From CAWATZ01 sp963784995 (GTDB lineage Bacteria > Planctomycetota > Planctomycetia > Gemmatales > Gemmataceae), in NCBI GenBank assembly GCA_963784995.1, contig CAWATZ010000024.1, positions 310,001 through 374,000 of the forward strand: a stretch of DNA of 64,000 nt, read 5' to 3'. The notes under the pieces were generated by a model. The model had not been told where the DNA came from and made no database searches. It worked only from the letters and a program-made list of their open reading frames with translations. Position 1 is the first letter of the stretch. Every line of letters begins with the position of its first letter. Below, in pieces: positions 26,755-36,862 of this stretch. The position numbers were made by a program, and so were the translations under genes.

Positions 26755-29700
26755 GTGTGGAACCCATTGCGCCAATGGTTGGATTGCGCCCACAAGCAAA
26801 CGCCCAGGTCGTCGAAACGCCACTCGAAGCGGCTTAGCGTCCGACCTAACATCGAAACGTTTGAAGACCGTACGCTGCTCTCCGCAGTGCCGACTGTCGC
26901 CCTGAGTGCCCCTGCCCAGGCGCTCATCGGGGAGACGGCCCCGGTTTCCTTGACGTTCAGCAACACCGGCGACGAGCCTGGCTACGCTCCGTGGGCCTAC
27001 GTAGTGCTCCCCACCACGGGTGCGAACGGCAACAATGGCGTCAGTTTCGTCTCAGGGAGCGCGAGCTACCTGGGCGCTTCGGTCACCACGGTCGTCAGCA
27101 CGTTTAACAGCGGCGGTACGGTGACCGGCCCCAGTTTTGCCCGCGACCCGGCCACCGACCAGCCGCTGGTGCTCACGGGTACGCCGGGCAACGAGGCCGT
27201 GTTCTTCCAGTTGCCGCTCGGGGGGTTCGCAGTCGGACAGCCGGACGCCACCATCCAGTTCACCACCAGCATCAGTAACCTGGCTGACGTCGGCTTCGCG
27301 CTGAACCTGCAGGCTCAGGGCGGCTTCGGGCTGGGCAACACGCCCGTCGATGACCCGTCCACCGACCCGCCGCTGCTGGGCAGCACGGTCAGCACCAGCG
27401 TGACGCCGGCACTGTTCACGGTGAGCAAGACCTACCTCGGAACGGAGGGCGAGACAGCGACCGGGGCGAACTTCAAGCAGCAGTACCAGGTCAGCGTCGA
27501 TGTCGCCAACGGGCAGACGATCCAGAACCTGGACATCACGGACGTGCTGCCCGACAGTCTGCAGTTCGTGTCGCTGGACTCGGTAACCGTCAACGGCTCC
27601 CCCGCGTCGGCGACGGCCATCAGCACGCCCAGCACGACCACACCGGGCGGAACGCTGACGGAGCAACTGGCCAGCGTCACCGGGACGACGGCGAGCGACG
27701 ACGCGGATATGACCTTCACGTTTTACGTGCCGCGCGATCTGGCCACGCCCCCCAACCCGGCGGACACGCCCGTGCTCGACCTGACGACAGGGGCGTCCGC
27801 CACGGCCACCGACCAGGCCTCGGCGCAGGGCACCTGGACGCCGCTCAATCCGCTTTACCCGACGACCACAGTGACCAGCAACGTGGCGACGAACACGCTG
27901 CAAGAGAAGTCGATCGCCACGCAGAAGACAGTCACGGTAGTCGGCGGCGGGCCGGTCCAGCCCGGTTCCGAGTTGCAATACGTGATCAACTTCCAGGTCT
28001 CGGACTACTTCGCCTTCCAGAACGTGGTCCTGTCCGACGTCCTCGCGGACGGCATTCGCTTCGACAGCACCGTCGCGCCCACCTTCAGTTTCACACAGCA
28101 GGGAGGGACACCCAGCACTGGCAACATGACGAACTACAGCGTCGGCGCCATCAGCTCGGTCGATGGCTCCCAGCCGATCGCGTTCAACCTGTCCAGCGAA
28201 CTGATCAGCCGGAATCTGAGCGGCAACATGATTGGTGGGTCGATCCCGCTTACCGGGACGGGCAGCGCGAGCAATCTGCCGGCAAACACCAACCCGTCGC
28301 CCTTCGGCCCCACCGAGGGCACCATCGTCTTCCAGGCGGTGGTGCAGGAGGACTACAGTGTTGAGAAGTCGCCCGACGGCAACAGCAACGTCAAGCAGGG
28401 CGACATCTTGAGCAACTCGGCCACCATCGCCGGCAGCGTGCTGAGCTACGCCGACGTCACGACACCGACCGGCAGCCGGCCAGGGGACGATACGGCGGCC
28501 TCGCTGCAGGTGGCGCGCGGCACGCTGACCAAAAGCATCTATGCGATCAACGGGGTTGCCCCCACCTCGGCCATTCCCCAGGTGACCGTGGGCGACCTGG
28601 TGACCTACCGCTTGACCTACCTGCTGCCGATCAGCACCGTCGAGAACGCCCAGATGACCGACTACTTGCCGTTGCCCATCTTCACGGCAACTGCGATCGG
28701 CGGGCCATTCGGCAGCACCGTCGATGCCAGCGTGCCGGCGGTGAACACGGCGAAGTTCGGCCCGGGCGTGGCTGCTCCCCCGGCGGGATTCAGCGTCCCC
28801 TCGGGGACGGTCGATTACTCCACGATCTTCGGGCCAACCGGCCAGAACCTGCCCGACTACCTGCCAACGATCAGCACCAATGGGCCGACCAACTCGGTCA
28901 CGTTCGTGTTGCCGGCCAACCTCCAGGACGCCCCGCCGCAGACCAGCCTGGTGGACATACTGTTCACCGTGCAGGTGGGCGCCGAACCGTTCGCTGACGG
29001 ACTGTTCCTGACCAATCAAGCCACTGCCAGCGAAGGATCGACGAACGCCGGCACCGTGCAAACGGGCGACGACATCGCGCAGATCCAGTTGACCGAGCCG
29101 GCCGTGCTCCAGATCAAAGAGGGGGTGGTGGCGACGAACTCGCCCGGCGCCACCTTCACGCCCAGCACGACGGGGCCAGTGACGTTCAACGCTCCAGGAA
29201 CGGTCGGGCCGCGCTTCAGCGGGACAATCGACTCGACCAACCTGGTTCCGACGCCCATCGACAGCAACCTGAACGGCGTGCAGGCCGGCCGGCTGGTCAC
29301 CTACGCCATCGTGGTCGAGAACGACGGCAGCGGGCGCATCGGCGCCTTCGACGTGGACATCAAGAACAGCCTGCCGACGGGGTTGATTATCCCGACGAGC
29401 GGCGCGGGGCTCAACCTGCAGGTCTTTGACGGCAGCGGAGCCTCGATCTCTTTCACGTCGCTGACCGGAGGGCTGTTCGGCAGCGGCATCCAGCTCACCG
29501 ATCCTGGCCCGACCCCGGCCCAGCCCGATGGCACCAACGGCGGGGCCCTGGACCCCTACGACCCCACGAACGGGAACAACATCGCCATCGTCACCTTCGA
29601 CCTGCAGGTAGCCGACTACGACCAGCCCACCGAGGTGATGGTCAGCACGGCTACGCTCACCAACTACACCAACGTGCCGGGCGGAGCCAACTTCGTCCCG

Positions 29701-32700
29701 GAGGGGCTGACGGACACGGCCACGGTCACCGCCCTGAACGAGGTGGCGACCAAGTCGCTGACCAGCACGTCAGAGACCTCGACCAGCGGCAACAATGTCG
29801 CCATCGGCGAAATCGCCCGCTATCGCCTGCTCGTCCAGGTGTCCCAGCTCACCGCCCCCGGCTTTCAGTTGCAGGACAACCTCCCCGCCGGCTTGACGTT
29901 CCTCAATGATGGCACCGCCAAGGCAGCGCTGGTGTCGAACGACGGCACCAGCCTGTCGTCGAGCATCCTCTCTGGACCTGGGCTGGACCAGATGGGGGAC
30001 CAGACAACCGTCGGCAGCATCGTGCCCACGTTCGTCCTGCCGAGCAGTTCGATTCTCGGCGGTCCGTTCGGCGACGGGACCGACCCGACCTTCGACTTCG
30101 GCACCCTGACCAACTCGGACCGCTCGGACACCGAACACGAGTTCGTCGTCGTCGAGTTCAACGCCCGGGTGGACAACATCGCCGGCAACCAGGCCGGGAC
30201 CCCGCTCACCGATCATTTCACCGTCCTGGTCAGCGGCCAGGGCCAGGCGACGTCGAATGACGTGCCAGTGACCGTGCAGACGCCGACGCTCAGCGTCACC
30301 AAGAGCGTCACGCAGTCCACGGCGCAGGTGGGCGATACGGTCACCTACGTGGTGAGCTTCACCAACACCGGCTCGGCGACCGGCTTCGACACGACCCTGC
30401 GCGACACCCTGCCGGCGTTCCTGAGCATGACGGGCGGCGGTGTTACGTACACCAGCTCAGGCGGCGCCGCGGGCATAGTCAACAGTTCGTCAGGCGGCAA
30501 CGTGGCCATCGATGTTGCCACGCTGCCGGTCGGCGCCAGCGTGACGGCGACGTACAGCGCCACGGTGCAGCCAGGCGTCGTCCCCAACCAGACACTGACC
30601 AACTCGGCGCGGGTCGAAACGACCACACTGCCGGGGACCAACGGCACCCCCGTGAGCGATCCGAACAACCCGACCGGCTCGGCCAATACCGGGACGCCGG
30701 GCAATGCCGACGGCGAACGGACCGGCTCGGGGACGGGGCCGAACAACCTGTTCGGGACGGCCTCCCGGACCGTCACCATCCTGTCGCCGGTGCCCTCGAA
30801 ACTGCTCGAGAGCACTTCCGAGGCATCGACCACGGGAACCAACGTCGCGGTGGGCGAGGTCGTCCGTTACCGGCTGGTGGCCGAGGTGCCGCGCAGCACG
30901 ATGCCCGCCTTCCAGCTCGACGACCTGCTGCCGGGGGGGACGTCCTACCTGGCGGGCAACACTCGCCTGGCCTTTGTCTCCGCGACGGGGTCGGCCATCA
31001 GTTCCAGCACGCTGGGAACGACGCCGGGCGTGGCCAGCACCGACGTCACCACAGTCACGCCCACCTTCGACGCGTCCGGCACGTTCGGCACGGACGCGAA
31101 TGGCCACCCGTTGTTCAGCCTGGGCAACCTGGTGAACAGCGGCACCGGCTCGTCGCCGGAATATGTCGTGCTGGAGTTCAACGCCCTGGTGGACAACGTC
31201 GCCACCGTCGTGGCCGGCGTCAACCTCGACAACACGTATAACGTCCTGGTCAGCGGCGCACAGTCCGGCCTGACCTCCAACACGGTCCGCACTTCCGTGG
31301 TCGAGCCGAAGATCGCCAACCTGACCAAGGCGATCTCGGTCAGCAGCGGCGACGCCGGCGACCCGGTGACCTACACCGTGACCTGGTCGAACTCCGGTGC
31401 CGCGACCGCCTTCGACGTCCACCTGAGCGACCCGCTGCCCACGTTCGTGACGCGGACGGGCAGCGTGAACGTCAGCACGACCGGCAACGTGACGGGCGTG
31501 AGCACGGCGGGGACAGTGGGCAACACGGTGGACGTGGTGCTGGCCAGCATGGACCCCGGGGCGACGGTGACCGTGACCTACACGGCCACGATCAACACCT
31601 CGGTGACACCGGCTCAGGTCGTCCAGAACACGGCCAAGCTCACCTGGACCAGCCTGCCGGGGACCAACGGCACGACGAACAATCCCACCGGCGGGCAGAC
31701 CCCCGGCAATCCCGGCACTACGACCGGCGAGCGGGATGGCTCGCTCACCCAGCCGCAGGACAACTACGTCACGTCCGCCTCGGCGACCTTCACGGTCAAT
31801 GTTCCCACGCTCACCCAGGTCGTCCACTCCACGTCGCTGGTCGGCACGACGGGCACGAACGTGAACGTCGGTGAGCAGGTCACCTACTGGGTGACGGCGA
31901 CGCTGCCGGAAGCCACCTTCTCGGGCGGGCTGAATCTGAGCGATGCCCTGCCGCCGGGCCTGACTTACGTCAGCTCGCAGATCGTCTCCATCGGCAGCCA
32001 GATCAGCGGCTCGGCGCTGGGCGTTGGGGCGTCGGGCACCCTGTCGGCCTCGAACGTGGTGTTCAACCTGGGCTCGGGGGTGGTGAACACGCCGGACAAC
32101 GTCGTCAACGCCGGCGACCAGATTGTCTTCCAGGTGGTGGCCGCGGTTGCCAACGTGCCGGGCAACACGGCGGGGACCACACTGACGACCAGCGCCACGC
32201 TCGCTTACGGTTCCGGAACCACACCACCGGCCACAGCATCGGTGCAGGTGGTCGAGGCCAAACTGACCCTGAACAAATCGGTGGTCGGCAACACGACGCT
32301 GGTCAGCCCGCTCGTCACCTACCGGGTGGTGGTGAGCAACCCCAGCAGCCCCGGCGGCGGGGACGCCTTCAGCGTGGTGATCGCCGACCCGATCCCCACC
32401 GGGATGAGCCTGGTGGCCGGCTCGGTGGCGGTCGTCTCGGCGCCCAGCTACGCGACGACGGCGGTGAATCCTGGGTCCTCGGTCAGCGTCAGTGTCAGCG
32501 AACTGCGCGGGGGTGACTCGGCGACGATCCAGTACCAGGCCCAGGTGCTGCCGCCGGCAACCCCCGGTGCGACGATCACCAACACGGCCACGGTGAACCA
32601 GAGCAGCCTGCCGAATAACGGCGGTCGGCCCGCTGCGCCGGTCTCGGGCAGCGCCACGGTCACCATTCCGGGCCCGCCCGTCATTCCCCCAGTGGGAGAC

Positions 32701-33483
32701 GTCACGATCGGCGGTTGCAGCACCTGGGTGCTATCGACCAGCGGTTCCATCAGCGACACCACCACCGGGCCCTGGACCGGGACCGTCAACTACGGCGACG
32801 GCAGCGCCACCCAGGCGGTGGCGATCAACAACAGCACCAGGACGTTCACCCTGTTGCACACCTATCTGACCCGCGCCGTCTATCAGGTGACGGTCACCAT
32901 TAGCGATGCCTTTGGCATTTCCACCACGACGTCGTTCGTCACGTACGCGGGGTTCCACGGCGGCCTGGTACAGCCCTACAGCCAGCTGGTCACGATCAAC
33001 GACGGTTCGGTGCAGAGGTCGATGGTCAATTCGATCACCGTGACCTTCCCGACCCACGAGAACCTCACGACCGGGGCGATCAGCCTGACCACGCAGGCGG
33101 GGGCGACTGTGCCCTTCAGCACGATCACCCGGGACGTCAACGGCCAGACCGTGGAGTTCCTTCAGTTCACGGGATCCAACGTGATTGGCAACTCGCTGCC
33201 GGACGGCCGCTACGTGCTGACGATCAACGGCAGCAAAATCCATAACTCCCAGGGGGCGGCCTACAACAATGGCGGCACGATCAGCAACGCCTTCTGGCGA
33301 ATGTTCGGGGATGCCTACGGCACCGCGAGCATCAACAGTGCTGCACTGACGGCCTTCCAGGCGGCGATGCGATCGGCGAATGGAACTCCCCCCTACTGCT
33401 GGTATTTCGACTACGATCAGAACTGCACGGTGGATGCAGTGGATTACAGCATGTTCCTGATGCGGTATGGCCACTCGATCTGA
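26755..33483 (+). CDS. giant exported surface protein with DUF11-type repeats and dockerin-like C-terminus
   Basis: The 2242-residue protein starts at GTG 26755 after GAGGGAGGC. Residues 32-44 (NIETFEDRTLLSA) match the planctomycete N-terminal export motif, seen on many surface and secreted proteins. The body is a series of Thr/Ser/Gly/Asn-rich beta domains of the DUF11/isopeptide D2-like kind; typical units read GDTVTYVVSFTNTGSATGF, then DTLP, and end in LxNSAxVxxT. Units near 29760, 30790 and 31800 (KSLTSTSETSTSGNNVAIGE and relatives) are close internal repeats. Around 32695 lies a PKD-like piece. The C-terminus FDYDQNCTVDAVDYSMFLMR is a dockerin-like calcium loop. Role is probably adhesion or cell-surface scaffolding. 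Confidence 0.85.
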   Translation: MWNPLRQWLDCAHKQTPRSSKRHSKRLSVRPNIETFEDRTLLSAVPTVALSAPAQALIGETAPVSLTFSNTGDEPGYAPWAYVVLPTTGANGNNGVSFVSGSASYLGASVTTVVSTFNSGGTVTGPSFARDPATDQPLVLTGTPGNEAVFFQLPLGGFAVGQPDATIQFTTSISNLADVGFALNLQAQGGFGLGNTPVDDPSTDPPLLGSTVSTSVTPALFTVSKTYLGTEGETATGANFKQQYQVSVDVANGQTIQNLDITDVLPDSLQFVSLDSVTVNGSPASATAISTPSTTTPGGTLTEQLASVTGTTASDDADMTFTFYVPRDLATPPNPADTPVLDLTTGASATATDQASAQGTWTPLNPLYPTTTVTSNVATNTLQEKSIATQKTVTVVGGGPVQPGSELQYVINFQVSDYFAFQNVVLSDVLADGIRFDSTVAPTFSFTQQGGTPSTGNMTNYSVGAISSVDGSQPIAFNLSSELISRNLSGNMIGGSIPLTGTGSASNLPANTNPSPFGPTEGTIVFQAVVQEDYSVEKSPDGNSNVKQGDILSNSATIAGSVLSYADVTTPTGSRPGDDTAASLQVARGTLTKSIYAINGVAPTSAIPQVTVGDLVTYRLTYLLPISTVENAQMTDYLPLPIFTATAIGGPFGSTVDASVPAVNTAKFGPGVAAPPAGFSVPSGTVDYSTIFGPTGQNLPDYLPTISTNGPTNSVTFVLPANLQDAPPQTSLVDILFTVQVGAEPFADGLFLTNQATASEGSTNAGTVQTGDDIAQIQLTEPAVLQIKEGVVATNSPGATFTPSTTGPVTFNAPGTVGPRFSGTIDSTNLVPTPIDSNLNGVQAGRLVTYAIVVENDGSGRIGAFDVDIKNSLPTGLIIPTSGAGLNLQVFDGSGASISFTSLTGGLFGSGIQLTDPGPTPAQPDGTNGGALDPYDPTNGNNIAIVTFDLQVADYDQPTEVMVSTATLTNYTNVPGGANFVPEGLTDTATVTALNEVATKSLTSTSETSTSGNNVAIGEIARYRLLVQVSQLTAPGFQLQDNLPAGLTFLNDGTAKAALVSNDGTSLSSSILSGPGLDQMGDQTTVGSIVPTFVLPSSSILGGPFGDGTDPTFDFGTLTNSDRSDTEHEFVVVEFNARVDNIAGNQAGTPLTDHFTVLVSGQGQATSNDVPVTVQTPTLSVTKSVTQSTAQVGDTVTYVVSFTNTGSATGFDTTLRDTLPAFLSMTGGGVTYTSSGGAAGIVNSSSGGNVAIDVATLPVGASVTATYSATVQPGVVPNQTLTNSARVETTTLPGTNGTPVSDPNNPTGSANTGTPGNADGERTGSGTGPNNLFGTASRTVTILSPVPSKLLESTSEASTTGTNVAVGEVVRYRLVAEVPRSTMPAFQLDDLLPGGTSYLAGNTRLAFVSATGSAISSSTLGTTPGVASTDVTTVTPTFDASGTFGTDANGHPLFSLGNLVNSGTGSSPEYVVLEFNALVDNVATVVAGVNLDNTYNVLVSGAQSGLTSNTVRTSVVEPKIANLTKAISVSSGDAGDPVTYTVTWSNSGAATAFDVHLSDPLPTFVTRTGSVNVSTTGNVTGVSTAGTVGNTVDVVLASMDPGATVTVTYTATINTSVTPAQVVQNTAKLTWTSLPGTNGTTNNPTGGQTPGNPGTTTGERDGSLTQPQDNYVTSASATFTVNVPTLTQVVHSTSLVGTTGTNVNVGEQVTYWVTATLPEATFSGGLNLSDALPPGLTYVSSQIVSIGSQISGSALGVGASGTLSASNVVFNLGSGVVNTPDNVVNAGDQIVFQVVAAVANVPGNTAGTTLTTSATLAYGSGTTPPATASVQVVEAKLTLNKSVVGNTTLVSPLVTYRVVVSNPSSPGGGDAFSVVIADPIPTGMSLVAGSVAVVSAPSYATTAVNPGSSVSVSVSELRGGDSATIQYQAQVLPPATPGATITNTATVNQSSLPNNGGRPAAPVSGSATVTIPGPPVIPPVGDVTIGGCSTWVLSTSGSISDTTTGPWTGTVNYGDGSATQAVAINNSTRTFTLLHTYLTRAVYQVTVTISDAFGISTTTSFVTYAGFHGGLVQPYSQLVTINDGSVQRSMVNSITVTFPTHENLTTGAISLTTQAGATVPFSTITRDVNGQTVEFLQFTGSNVIGNSLPDGRYVLTINGSKIHNSQGAAYNNGGTISNAFWRMFGDAYGTASINSAALTAFQAAMRSANGTPPYCWYFDYDQNCTVDAVDYSMFLMRYGHSI

Positions 33484-33495
33484 TCGCCAACCGGA

Positions 33496-33543
33496 GAATC
33501 CGGAAGGGGGAACTCAACGGTGTTGGTTCCCCCTTCCGGATTC
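33496..33543. terminator. bidirectional hairpin between convergent genes
   Basis: GAATCCGGAAGGGGGAAC pairs perfectly with GTTCCCCCTTCCGGATTC across CTCAACGGTGTT. It lies between the giant surface gene and the convergent repeat-protein gene; no long T-run. Confidence 0.65.
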
Positions 33544-33555
33544 CCAGGATGCCTC

Positions 33556-34937
33556 TCACGGGAAGTTGGTGAGAATGAAGGTCGGCAGGAGGGTCCAGTT
33601 GGCACCCTGATTGAAGACGTTGCCGAAGTTCCGTCCGCCGCCATCGACCCGGCCCGTAAGGATCTCCCCCATGCCCGAGCCGGCCAGGGTGAACGTGTCA
33701 TCCCCGTTGCCAAACCGGACGCAGACGTTCCAGACCTGGTTGTCGGTTGTCGGATCGAACGTCAGACTATCGTCGCCATTGCCGCTGATCCAGTTGAGCT
33801 TGCCGCCCGGGGCATTGACAACCGTCACGGTGTCATTGCCGTTGCCGAAGTTGAAGCTCAGGTTGCCACCGACCGTGCCCTGGAAATTGGTCAGGTCGTT
33901 GTTGCCATTCCAGGCGCTGATGCTCAGGTTGCCCTGGACCAGGCTGACGGGACTGAACACCACCGTGTTGTCGCCGGAGCGCAAATTCATCTGGACCGAA
34001 CCAAAGACCGTCCCCTCCAGAGTGACGAAGTCGTTGCCCAGCGCGCCGGTCAAGGACACGTTGCCTTCCACCGTGCTTCCGGGAAAGATCCGGAAACTGC
34101 CGCTGCCGTTCCCCAGGACCGCCGTCAGGTTGCCAAGCACAAGCCCCGTGCCGGTTGTGTCCCCGATGGCCACGGAGTCGGCGAAAAACGGATTGACGAC
34201 CGGGCTGCCCTGGAAGCTGACGTTGCCATCGACTTCGCCATCCTCGATGAACAGCCGGCCCACGTTTTTCGACAAGGCCTCGTTCATTGACAGGTTCTTG
34301 CGCACCACTCCCGGGCCGATACCGGGCAAGCCCAGTGTGACGTTATCGACCCCGGTACACGTCAGGCTTCCCAGGATCTGCGAGAACGGGTTGACGTTCA
34401 GGAAATCGCCACCGATGGGGGTGGGCTGGTTGCCGAGCACCGCTGTGGTATTGCCCTGGATCACGACCGGCTCGGTCCCGGCGAAGTCGCCCAGGTTAAT
34501 GAATTCGCCCCCGGAACCTCCCAGGATGGTGAGGTTGCCGCCGAGGGTCCCGTTGAGGATACTGTCGAAGTGAGGAGTCAAGACGTCGGTGTTACCGTAG
34601 CCCAGATTCACCAGGAGGTTGCTCGTCAAGCGTCCGCCGCCCAGATTGACCGTGAGGTCATGATCGGTGTTGGAGTACAGGTTGATCAGAATGGTCGTGG
34701 GCGGCCGGTAGGAGCCGTAGTTGATGGTCGTGGCTCCGCTCACCTCGGTCACGCGCACCAACCCGCCTACCAACGTCAGATTCAGTCCGTCGCCTGGATT
34801 GACGAACGGCAAGGTGGGACGACCCTGGATCAGCAAAACGGAACTGGTGTAGTAGATGTTAAAGGCGGGGCACTCCCGCGCCTCCAGCTGTTCCAGTTGC
34901 AGACGGAAGGACGGACGTTTTGTGGTGCTTGGCGCAT
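33556..34937 (-). CDS. exported beta-repeat protein, apparently frameshifted near its start
   Basis: The uninterrupted frame (33556 up to a TAA near 34953) encodes a Gly/Asn/Thr-rich protein of repeated short strands (GNLTAVLGNGSG, GNVSLTGALGND, GNLSFNFGNGND, GDDSLTFDP), like planctomycete extracellular calcium-binding or adhesin-type repeats. That frame includes the export motif RPSFRLQLEQLEARECP but has no ATG, GTG or TTG before it. An ATG with a GAGG ribosome site at 34937 lies one frame off; adding one A to the AAAA run at 34918-34921 joins it exactly to the motif. So the gene is either inactivated by a one-base deletion or affected by a homopolymer read error. The TTG at 34836 would skip the motif. 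Confidence 0.65.
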
Positions 34938-35148
34938 TGTGAGCCTCGGTTTAGTTGATCCAGGAACGGACAGGAATCAGGAAGCGTTCCAGGCCAGCCT
35001 CACCAGGGAGGAGACGCGAAAACTTACCATGCTGGAACAGTCAGCGTTAACGAAAATGTTTCGCTGGCGATACAAAAGCCCCCAGTCGGGTCCAGCAGTT
35101 CGGAACCAGCGGCTTTTCTGGTAGAATTGTGAGCAGTGGAAAAACAAG

Positions 35149-35206
35149 TGAGCCACGGAGGAACACAAATGGAGGGAATCCCTCGCTCGTGTTCCTCCGT
35201 GGCTCA
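35149..35206. repeat. palindromic element, family H (TGAGCCACGGAGGAACAC)
   Basis: Inverted arms TGAGCCACGGAGGAACAC and GTGTTCCTCCGTGGCTCA around an AT-richer loop, in the 298-base gap upstream of the repeat-protein gene and downstream of the DUF1501 gene. The rest of the gap shows nothing else recognisable. Confidence 0.8.
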
Positions 35207-35235
35207 TTCCTGATTCGAGCAGAACGAGCCCCGAC

Positions 35236-36699
35236 TCAAACCAGGAGGCCGGTCACCGGCTCACCCTGGACCAGCTCGCGCGGCTGGTTGAGGTGGTTGT
35301 AGACGATTGTAGCCGGATCGATGCCGACGCTGTGGTAGATCGTGGCCAGCAGCTCGCGCGGGTGGACCGGGTTCTCGACCGGGGCGGAAGCGGTCTTGTC
35401 CGACTTGCCCCAGACGTTGCCGCGCTTGACGCCAGCGCCGGCGATGACGCCGGTGTAGCAGTATGGCCAGTGGTCCCGGCCGTCGTCCTGGTTCTCGTTG
35501 CCCGAGGTGCTGACGCCGCGCTGCGGGCTGCGGCCGAACTCACCGACAGCAACCACCAGCGTTTCCGCCAGCAGGCCGCGCTGATCCAGGTCGGCGATCA
35601 GGGCCGACAGGCCCGCGTCGAGCATGGGGGCCGACTGGTTCTTCATGCGAGCGCTCAGGCCGGCGTGAACGTCCCAGCTGTGGTTGTCGCTGTTGGCCAC
35701 CTTGGGCCAGTTCACCTCGACAAAGCGCGTCCCCGCCTCGATCAGCCGGCGTGCCAGCAGACAGCTCTGGCCGAAGGTGTTCCGGCCATAGGCGTCGCGG
35801 ATGCTGGCCGGCTCCATCGTCAGGTCAAAGGCCCTGCGGGCCTTGCCGGAGATCACCAGCCCCAGCGCCTTGTTGTAATACTCGTCGAGGTCGTACTTGG
35901 TCGTGGCCTTCTCGAGGGCCGGCATGGCGGCATCGACGACCTCGCGCAGCCTGGCCCGCCGCTCCAGCCGGACCGACGAGACCTCGTCGCGGAGCCGCAG
36001 GTCGTCGATCTTGATGCGGTCCATCTTGGTCATGTCCATGTCGTCGCCGGTCGGGTAGAGCGTGTAGGGATCGTAGGCCCGCCCGAGGAAGCCGGCGCTG
36101 CCGCCCTTGCCGACCACGTTGGACTCCTGCAACGGCCGGGGCAGCATCACGAACGGCAGCATCGGCTCGGTGGGCGGCTTGAAGCGGATGATGTTGCTGC
36201 CGACGGTGGGGAAGTCCTTGGGGGAGGGCGGCTCCAGCTGGCCGGAGGGGCTGACCTTGTCGGCCGTGTAGCCGGTGAGCATCTGGTAGATGGCGGCAGT
36301 GTGGTTGAACAGGCCGACCGGGGTATAGCTCATCGACCGGATCATGGTGAACTTATCGTTCACCTGGGCGAGCTTGGGCATCAGCTCGGTGAACTTGATG
36401 CCGGGCAGTTTGGTGTCGATGACCTTGAAGACGCTCTTGACGTTGTCGGGGACGTTCACCTTGGGGTCCCACAAATCGAGATGGCTGGGACCACCCTGGA
36501 GATAGAGGAGGATGACGCTCTTGGCCTTGCCGAATCCAGGGCTGCCCTCAACGGACTTGTTAGCGGCCGCCCGGGCTTGCAGCTGGAACAGGCTGGCCAG
36601 GCTCAGACCCAGAATGGAGGAGCCGCCGACGCGCAGCAGATCGCGGCGCGTGATGCCGTCACACGTGTCCTTCCCTGGTCGTCCGGAAATCACGAGCAT
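35236..36699 (-). CDS. DUF1501 family protein with twin-arginine signal
   Basis: The 487-residue protein has a Tat signal (GITRRDLLRVGGSSILGLSL, from residue 16) and the DUF1501 fold, a sulfatase/alkaline-phosphatase-like family abundant in planctomycetes. Landmarks are SVILLYLQGGPSHLDLWDPK, FTMIRSMSYTPVGLFNH, FGQSCLLARRLIEAGTRFVE, WDVHAGL, VVAVGEFGRSP and GRDHWPYCYTGVIAGAGVK. Unlike the copy at 56050, it has no adjacent cytochrome/PSD1 partner. Activity is unknown; DUF1501 proteins are predicted exported hydrolases. Confidence 0.9.
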   Translation of the reverse strand: MLVISGRPGKDTCDGITRRDLLRVGGSSILGLSLASLFQLQARAAANKSVEGSPGFGKAKSVILLYLQGGPSHLDLWDPKVNVPDNVKSVFKVIDTKLPGIKFTELMPKLAQVNDKFTMIRSMSYTPVGLFNHTAAIYQMLTGYTADKVSPSGQLEPPSPKDFPTVGSNIIRFKPPTEPMLPFVMLPRPLQESNVVGKGGSAGFLGRAYDPYTLYPTGDDMDMTKMDRIKIDDLRLRDEVSSVRLERRARLREVVDAAMPALEKATTKYDLDEYYNKALGLVISGKARRAFDLTMEPASIRDAYGRNTFGQSCLLARRLIEAGTRFVEVNWPKVANSDNHSWDVHAGLSARMKNQSAPMLDAGLSALIADLDQRGLLAETLVVAVGEFGRSPQRGVSTSGNENQDDGRDHWPYCYTGVIAGAGVKRGNVWGKSDKTASAPVENPVHPRELLATIYHSVGIDPATIVYNHLNQPRELVQGEPVTGLLV

Positions 36700-36862
36700 G
36701 GTCTTTACCTCTGAGCAGCGAGTTCGGGTAGGTCGGTTCGCTTCCGACCGGCAGAGGGCCGGAAACGAGGTAGGTACAGCCGAGGGCTGGTGTTCTTGTT
36801 ACTGTAACGCTGCCCTGGGGCGGTCGTCAACAATCTTTCTGGATTTATTTCAATTGATCGAT

